Shown here piece after piece: positions 57,886 to 64,000 of a stretch of 64,000 bases of DNA. Within the stretch, counting starts at the first letter, position 1. Each line of letters starts with the position of its first letter. The translations under genes were made by a program, and so were the position numbers. The stretch spans positions 1,983,001-2,047,000 of the forward strand of contig CP110632.1 of the NCBI GenBank assembly GCA_026210745.1, written 5' to 3'. A model generated the notes under the pieces. The model saw nothing but the letters and a program-made list of their open reading frames with translations, made no database searches and was not told the DNA's origin. The stretch is from Exobasidium rhododendri. Its lineage: Eukaryota; Basidiomycota; Exobasidiomycetes; Exobasidiales; Exobasidiaceae.

Positions 57886-58714
57886 TTGGAGTGATTCGTC
57901 ATGTACAGTATCATTTCTCCTCATGTAATCTCCATATCTGATGGAACAGATTCCACAACTACATGTGACCATCGGTACAGGAAAGAGTCCTGCTCTCTCG
58001 TTGGTGCGCCTCCATTGACGATGCTGCCATTTCGCCAGACTCGGTCCCTTTCGACTTTCTGAACAGGCTCCTCCTTGCTTCTCCATTTTCCCCCCGCGTC
58101 GTGCCTGTCTGTCGGCTCTCTTCGGCGATTCGTCCTTCGATGCGCAGCTTTACACTAGAAGCCGCACAATGGGCCGTAAACCCGCGGGTAAGTATTGATT
58201 AAAAGTATGGATATATATCTTATGCTTCCGTTGCTAATGCTTCGCGGATCAACCTCTTTGAATATGAATGAGTGACAGAACGTCAGAAGTTTGAGCTAAG
58301 ATTGCCAATAACATTAATGCAACGGATAAAATAGAGAAAATGCGTTTCCCCCCCCCCTCTTCACCCGCACCCCCACTAGCTCTCTCCCCCGTTTGCAATA
58401 TATTCTTAGCGATGGTAGAATTGGAGAAGTATGACTCAGAATAATGTGCAGACCGATGGGAACGAAGGAGAAAGGCAGAAAAGCTTGCAAAGTGACACCA
58501 TCATCCCTCTCCCTCCCTTCTCTTCCAGTCTCGTCATCCTCCGCATTCAAGGATCTGATTAGCACTTGTCAGCCACACCATCGTCAGAAAATCCCCTGTC
58601 AGACTCACTCACGCCCGCTCTGGTAGCAGACAAAAAAGCGTCGATTGAGTCACCGTGATTCATTGTTTTTTTTTTTTCAAAGTTCAAATTGCAGAGAAAA
58701 GAAGAGAGTGCACC
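57886..58714. other. Intergenic: NOT3/5 3' end and MFS transporter leader
   Basis: About 830 bp. It holds a possible short spliced frame (58169-58187 joined to 58279-58334, 24 codons), a C-run near 58350 and a T-run just before the transporter start. No recognised gene. Confidence 0.4.
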
Positions 58715-61017
58715 ATGACTGGAAGGACATCACAAGAAGCAGCAACTTCTTCCGATTTCACACCATCAACAGAGCCTCTGGAATTAGCGTATACCGCGAG
58801 TGCAGCACCAGCAGTCCCCACCAATCAGAAGAATGCAATCGGGGTAGAGGAGAAAGAAGAAAAGCCCAAAGGGTCAGGACAGGAGGGGCAGGAGAAAGCA
58901 GACGTCATACCGGCATTCGACAGCACGGCGACTCGCGGCACGACATCGTCTGGCGCTCAAACACCAGTCACAGCAGAGCCAGAGGCAAAGAAAGAGCACT
59001 GGCTGGAAAAGACTGAATTGGTCCTTCCCAAGAACAATCTGTACATTGTATTCACCGGGCTCATGTTGACTGTCTTTCTGTGAGTTGTATGATGAACCCC
59101 CCCCCCAAAGTGAAAGGAATAGACAAAACAAATCGTTCTGACCCTGCCCCCTCTTCTCGCTTTGTCAGATCTGCTCTCGATCAGACGATTGTCTCTACCG
59201 CCCTCCCTACGATCGCCGCTGATCTCAAGTCGGGCGCTACTGGATACAGCTGGGTTGGAAGCGCTTATCTACTAGCATCTACGGCCGTCATTCCTCTCTA
59301 TGGTCGCGCATCGGACTTGGTTGGGAGGAAACCGATGCTGTGGCTCGCTATGATTCTGTTTCTATTTGGTTCTGCCATGTGTGGAGCCGCTCAATCAACC
59401 ACCTGGCTCAGTATCTGCCGTGGTGTTCAGGGCTTGGGAGGTGGCGGTACGATTTCGCTGGCCAACATCCTGATAGGAGACCTCGTCCCACTAAGCAAGC
59501 GTGGTAATTACGCTGGTCTTTATGGATTCGTCTGGGGACTTGCCTCTGTCCTCGGTCCAATCCTCGGGGGGATTATCAGCCAGAACACTACCTGGAGGTG
59601 GATCTTCTTTCTCAATCTTCCTGTGGGAGGCGCTGCCTTTGTTGTCCTCTTCTTCACCTTGAAGTTGAACCCACACCCGAAAAAGTCGACCAAGCAGTAC
59701 ATTCGAGAATTTGACAAAATCGGCTACGTTATCATCCTGGCGGCCGTCATCATCTTCCTGCTTGGATTCACGTTTGCCGAGACGGACGGCTTTGCATCGC
59801 CCAAAGCGATTGCCTGCATCGTCGTAGGAGCTTGCTTGTTCCCTGTCTTTGTCGCATACGAATTTTGGGCAGAGAAGAAGTTCCCGTCGGTGAAGCCGAT
59901 TGTCCCTCCACGATTGTTTCGAACGCGGACGACCGCCTTGCTTCTCGTCGGAGTTGCTTGTCACAGCTTGTCATTGTAAGTAGAGGCGAAGACTTCGACC
60001 TTCTGACGATATCCACTGAAATCTCTGTCTACGTCCCTTAGCTTTGCCGCCGCTTACTATCTGCCCTTGTACTACCAAGCGTGAGTTTGCTGAGTTCTCT
60101 TATGTAAGGTGTAAAGGGGCGAATAAAGTGACTGACTCTGTGATTGTTCTTTCGCTCCTTGCAGCATCACCGGATCAACCGCCACCCTCTCTGCCGTACA
60201 AATGCTACCCTTCTCACTCGTCTCTGCGCTCACAAGTGCTGCTTCCGGTTTCCTAGTCACTTACTTGGGTCGCTATCGTATCATCATGCAAGCCTCCTTT
60301 GCCCTCTTCACCGTCGGCATGGGCCTCATGACAATGCTTGTTGCAAACACGTCCGTCGCTCTACAAGAAGTGTACCCTCTGATTGCAGGTATTGGACTTG
60401 GGTGTCTCTTCCAGACTCCTATGGTGGCGCTTACTGCTGCCATGCCACCTGCAGAAATGGCAACTTCGGTCGCAAGCTTGGCGCTGGTAAGAACAGCAGC
60501 AGGTACAGTTGGAATCACGGTTGCAGGCAGCATCTTTAACTCTGGCGTAGCATCGAGGATCAAGAATATCCCCGAATACCTGGCCATGATTGGAGGAGCG
60601 TCAGCCAGTCAGGTCGACTTGCGAGGTCTAGTTCACATTCAACCCCCTGCCTTGGCTCATCAGGTAGTCGAAGCTTATGGTGATTCACTCCGGCTTGTGT
60701 GGATCGTCTTGACACCGATCGTTGGGATCGGCTTCTTGAGTACTCTGGGACTGAAGAATTATAGCTTGAAGAGAAAGGTTGTTCAGAATGGGAAGCAGGT
60801 AGATGCCCTACCCGCCTCCACCGACGACGTGGAGAGACAGCAGGAGGACGAGAAGGCAAATGAAGAAAGTGATAGTGAGGATGTGATGCAAAAAGAGTCT
60901 AGAAGCGGAAGTTCAAGTCAGGATATAGAGCAGGGTGCATCCGAAAAAGAGAATCTATCGCAAACACCACACATCACAACAGCCCCTGCCGCAGAGATCA
61001 TGATCAAGAATGCGTAA
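58715..61017 (+). CDS. MFS drug:H+ antiporter, DHA2 (14-TM) type
   Basis: Four exons, 58715-59079, 59169-59975, 60042-60080 and 60165-61017, 687 residues. A polar N terminus of about 110 residues is followed by 14 predicted membrane helices. DHA2 signatures: LSALDQTIVSTALPTIA (motif D1, across the first junction), GRASDLVGRKP (motif A), ICRGVQGLGGGG (motif B), GPILGGIISQ (motif C) and WRWIFFLNLPVG. Such pumps export toxic compounds, dyes or fungal metabolites, or act as vacuolar basic amino-acid carriers; the substrate cannot be read. The C terminus is a Ser/Glu-rich cytosolic tail. No biosynthetic cluster surrounds it, so general detoxification or nutrient homeostasis is more likely than metabolite export. 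Confidence 0.92.
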
Positions 61018-61395
61018 TGAATTCCCCTTCCATTCTCATCTGCTTACGACATCGCATGTACTTCCCCCTTAGTCTATCCGTGTAGCTCATGGATTGAAAT
61101 ACAATCGTCATTGGTACAGAGGTAGATGCGCGCTGGGGCGGAGTCTTTCCCAAACGCGGACAGCCTAGGAGCGTGCTCTCACTCTTTTCGCATCGGCGTC
61201 CAGGGCGACTCGACAATTGAGTCGGCGCACGAAAGTCAATCTTTTAAGAGGAGATGACTCTTCGATCTCCGCCTGTGTTTCTGGTCGTGTCGGGCAGGAC
61301 AGATATGATCTGCCAGAGTGCGATCATTGTTTCTCGAGGTGTGTCACGCCCAACTTTCCCTTTCTCTTTGCGATACTTGTGTCTTCAGGCCTGCA
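61018..61395. other. Intergenic: MFS 3' end and secreted-protein promoter
   Basis: A 378-bp spacer. It includes a 6-bp inverted repeat (CGACTC / GAGTCG, 7-nt loop, about 61206-61224), too short to call. The secreted-protein frame is open upstream without an ATG, and a CTTCAG acceptor-like site precedes its ATG, so a 5' intron or extra 5' exon is possible. Confidence 0.35.
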
Positions 61396-62019
61396 ATGAA
61401 GACCACTGTCATCTTCACTTATGCGCTAGTTCTTCTCGTTGCGTCACCCGTCATACAAGTACAGTGTCTTGGATCTGGACACAGCAGCATCAAAACACGT
61501 AGCAGTAGTAAAGCATGGGTAGGGCCGGACGAATGGGGTGTCAAGCCAGGAGCCACTTTCTGTCCCTTTCCCGAGCAGTTACCCGAAATCAAGATAGACC
61601 CAGCGAAGTGGAAACGATTCTATTCCTACACATCACTCTACCAAAAGCTATACGATCATCTTGATGACAGGGATCGATGGCAATTCCTAGGTAATGGTAT
61701 GCTATTGCGTATCTTGAATGTAAACACAGATGCAGCAGGAGGACGTCAGCTACACATCACGACAAAGTCTACAAAGAGCGGAGGAAATAACGCAGCTATT
61801 GCAGTCAAGCTTGAGTATCCTACAGATGCAGATCATCCTAGCAACCTAGTACCGCATGAGTTCGTCCTCTATCCTGACGAGACAGGGTGTATAACAACGA
61901 CGGGGAGCTCCATCCCGGGCAAGTATCCGATCAACGTCTCTGCACAAGTGATAGAAATGTCCGGTCAAAAGAGGAGGCGACGAGACTTGCATCACAACCA
62001 GAAGGGTCATCTGCTGTAG
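61396..62019 (+). CDS. Small secreted protein, function unknown
   Basis: Single predicted exon, 207 residues. The first 24 or so (MKTTVIFTYALVLLVASPVIQVQC) form a clear signal peptide. The mature part has few Cys, an aromatic Lys-rich segment (WKRFYSYTSLYQKLYDHL), and a beta-rich second half. A KRRRR cluster near the C terminus could be a Kex2 site releasing a 12-residue tail. No family recognised. Size and signal peptide fit the broad class of fungal small secreted proteins, some of which act on hosts or in the cell wall, but nothing here proves such a role. Confidence 0.6.
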   Translation: MKTTVIFTYALVLLVASPVIQVQCLGSGHSSIKTRSSSKAWVGPDEWGVKPGATFCPFPEQLPEIKIDPAKWKRFYSYTSLYQKLYDHLDDRDRWQFLGNGMLLRILNVNTDAAGGRQLHITTKSTKSGGNNAAIAVKLEYPTDADHPSNLVPHEFVLYPDETGCITTTGSSIPGKYPINVSAQVIEMSGQKRRRRDLHHNQKGHLL

Positions 62020-62406
62020 TGAAGCTAGAGCTCGTTCCTTCTATTAAACAATCTATATTCTATTGAAGATCCTTAAAACTCGCATACCCTCTCCACGATC
62101 GTTTGACCCGGTCTCAGTGTCACCGTCCAGTTCATTCGTCGAGCCGCGCTGTGGAGATGGTGCGATCGAAGCCACGTGGCCTCTCTCCAACCCTGATCTG
62201 ATCGACTCTGGCAGAGATACGGTGTCCGATGTACTCAGAACTAATACAGTGAACGATGCGCGTCGATGATGCGGGTCTTTTCCGACTGTCCAAAATTGTA
62301 TTCTTATTTTACCATACGTTGACTTTCACGTCAAGATAATAAGAATACAGTAGTCGATCTCCCATCAATCTGCTCTCCTCCACCATCCTCGGCGCTCCTC
62401 CTGAAC
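62020..62406. other. Intergenic: secreted-protein 3' end and Rab18 promoter
   Basis: A 387-bp spacer with a 68-codon frame that shows no family resemblance. Contains a CACGTGG E-box-like site near 62173. Nothing else supported. Confidence 0.35.
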
Positions 62407-63341
62407 ATGACATCGAGTAGTCCATCATCGGAAGTGGTCTTGAAGCTGCTACTGATAGGCACCTCCAGTGTTGGCAAGTCATCGTTGCTGCTAAGATACA
62501 CGGATGACGAGTATCTCGGACCAGAAGAGGCAAGCGCCACGATAGGAGTTGATTACAAGATAAAATCGATCACAGTCGGAGGCAAAAGGTACAAATTGAG
62601 CATCTGGGATACAGCAGGTCAGGAGAGGTTCAGAACCCTGACCAGCAGCTACTACAGAGGAGCACATGGTGTCATCATAGGTTAGTGTGGCCCGTCTTTT
62701 ACTGAAAGTATGGTTCTGCCGTTTGCTTAGGAAAAGCTTTCCACCCTCCACAGTGTACGATGTGACGAGCAGAGACACGTTTGACGCCCTTCCGACATGG
62801 TTCAGCGAGCTGGAAACATTCACAAGTAGCCCAGACGTCATCAAAATCGTCGTGGGAAATAAGGTGGACAAGGTGAGTTGTAGTGGACGGACGTCGACGC
62901 CTTCCCCCGATCAGGTCATGACGACTGAGCCTGCTTCGGCGGATCTTTGCTTCCAGGAATACTCGCGAGTCGTCTCGACGGAAGAAGGCAAGGCGTTTGC
63001 AGACAGTCGAGGGTGTCTTTTCGTTGAATGCAGCGCAAAGAAGGGCGAAGGAGTGACTGGCGCCTTTGATGACCTTGTGAACCAAGTGAGTGAAGAAAGC
63101 AGTCCGAATGGTCTTAAGTGCTTTCTAAACTAATCTCTCTTATCCCTTGCCTTTCCTGCAGATCATATCAACACCATCACTGTGGCAGGACACCAACGGC
63201 AGAAGACCGGGCGACCGGATGCCTGGAGGAGTTCCAGCCGATCATGCTAGCTCATCGAGTAGAGGAAACATTTCTCTCACCGATCCAGGAGGGTACGTAG
63301 GCTACGGACTGGGTGTGGCAAAGGATAATTGCAGCTGTTAA
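62407..63341 (+). CDS. RAB18: Rab18-type small GTPase
   Basis: Four exons, 62407-62680, 62754-62872, 62957-63085 and 63162-63341, 233 residues. P-loop GTSSVGKSS (18-26), switch [13 protein letters not shown], switch [28 protein letters not shown] and ECSAKK guanine motifs. The block [27 protein letters not shown] and the ending [11 protein letters not shown] match Rab18. The tail ends CSC, a double-geranylgeranylation signal. Rab18 acts at ER-lipid droplet contacts; it is lost in yeasts but kept in many filamentous fungi. The C-terminal variable region (Gly/Ser/Asp-rich) is longer than in animals. Confidence 0.92.
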
Positions 63342-63592
63342 AGTGGGAAGTAAAGGGGTCCGCATTCGAGGCTATCATCTTTTATGACCTCATTTCAGAA
63401 GCTGCTATACATAGGTGGGTGCTGTTGCATGCTTCAACCATACCAGGAAGCAGGGTACACTTTTGCAGTCTGCCTCTGCCGCATCCAGTCTTCGTTCCAT
63501 TAAATTGTTTATTTAGGGACTGCATCGCTGAAATCACTACACCATTTTCTACCTTTCCCTCTTCCCCCTTTGCCGCTGTCTGCCCCTCCTCG

Positions 63593-64000
63593 ATGAATCC
63601 CGAATCTCTTGCGAACAGTGATGACGAGATACCTCCGCAACAACAACAACAACAACATCCGCAACAACCACCCGAGCAGCTTGAAGAAGGAGAAGAAGGA
63701 GGATTCACAGGAGAGGATGGAGAGGACAATACTTCGGATTACTTGCTGGATCCGTCACTTTTGAGCGAGGCAACACTACCTATCAGTAACATATCAAGAC
63801 TGATGAAGAAAGCACTACCGAAACAGGCCAAGATATCCTCCTCTTCCAAAGAATTGATTCAGTCGTGCTGCATCGAATTCATCTCATTTCTTACCTCAGA
63901 GGCCAACGATAAATGCCTACTGGAGAAGAGGAAGACGATCAACGGAGATGACATACTTTATGCGATGAAGATCTTGGGATTCGAGGAATTTGAAATTGTG
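63593..64000 (+). CDS. HAP3: CCAAT-binding factor NF-YB/HAP3, partial
   Basis: The first 136 residues of a frame still open at the window end. After an acidic, Gln-rich N terminus ([11 protein letters not shown]) the histone-fold core appears: [43 protein letters not shown] and [23 protein letters not shown]. The NF-YB core is highly conserved and the match is nearly canonical. It pairs with NF-YC/HAP5 and NF-YA/HAP2 to bind CCAAT and, in fungi with HapX, to control iron, respiration and nitrogen genes. The TSEANDKC segment and the ISRLMK of the first helix are typical. The remainder lies beyond the window. Confidence 0.94.
   Translation, partial: MNPESLANSDDEIPPQQQQQQHPQQPPEQLEEGEEGGFTGEDGEDNTSDYLLDPSLLSEATLPISNISRLMKKALPKQAKISSSSKELIQSCCIEFISFLTSEANDKCLLEKRKTINGDDILYAMKILGFEEFEIV

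Noticed and set aside
61206-61224. Inverted repeat CGACTC...GAGTCG
   Set aside because: A 6-bp stem is too short to support a structural RNA or terminator call.

Overview
The window is a stretch of nuclear genome from a fungus, most likely a basidiomycete of the smut lineage (Ustilaginomycotina). It is packed with genes carrying short introns (about 50-110 bp, GTRAGT-like donors) and intergenic spaces mostly of 150-900 bp. Families seen include a microbial rhodopsin, a Medusa-type developmental regulator, Crz1-type zinc fingers and a securin. The exact species cannot be read from the sequence. I found 29 protein-coding genes I can support; all but the last are complete. I saw no transposon, rRNA, tRNA or virus-like element by eye.

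Layout. 0-9 kb: Crz1-like calcineurin-responsive zinc-finger factor, carnitine acetyltransferase, then a divergent pair of ER-Golgi traffic genes (COPI zeta RET3 and TRAPP BET5). 9-24 kb: CLIP-170-like microtubule plus-end protein, GWT1 (GPI inositol acyltransferase), a coiled-coil protein with both end motifs of animal HMMR/RHAMM, a securin divergent from it, and cytosolic leucyl-tRNA synthetase. 24-38 kb: monoglyceride lipase-like hydrolase, AP180/CALM clathrin adaptor, arrestin-like protein, and the snoRNP/SSU-processome genes BCD1 and UTP13 placed tail to tail. 38-46 kb: a DUF4385 protein, a MetE-like protein, telomerase reverse transcriptase (TERT) and a rhodopsin with the full set of proton-pump residues. 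46-54 kb: a small unknown gene, a Tim17-like membrane protein, PRMT1, a 2.8-kb gene-free stretch with a 9-bp minisatellite, and a Medusa-type regulator. 54-64 kb: mitochondrial ribosomal protein bL19m, CCR4-NOT subunit NOT3/5, a DHA2 drug/H+ antiporter, a small secreted protein, Rab18, and the start of NF-YB/HAP3, cut by the window end.

Several neighbours share a cellular theme: RET3/BET5 (ER-Golgi), the RHAMM-like gene and securin with CLIP-170 nearby (mitosis), AP180 and the arrestin (endocytosis), BCD1/UTP13 (U3 snoRNP and 18S rRNA maturation). Exon boundaries were placed by hand from splice motifs, reading-frame continuity and family resemblance. They are predictions. Starts were set to ATG; long open frames that begin with TTG, GTG or CTG were trimmed.
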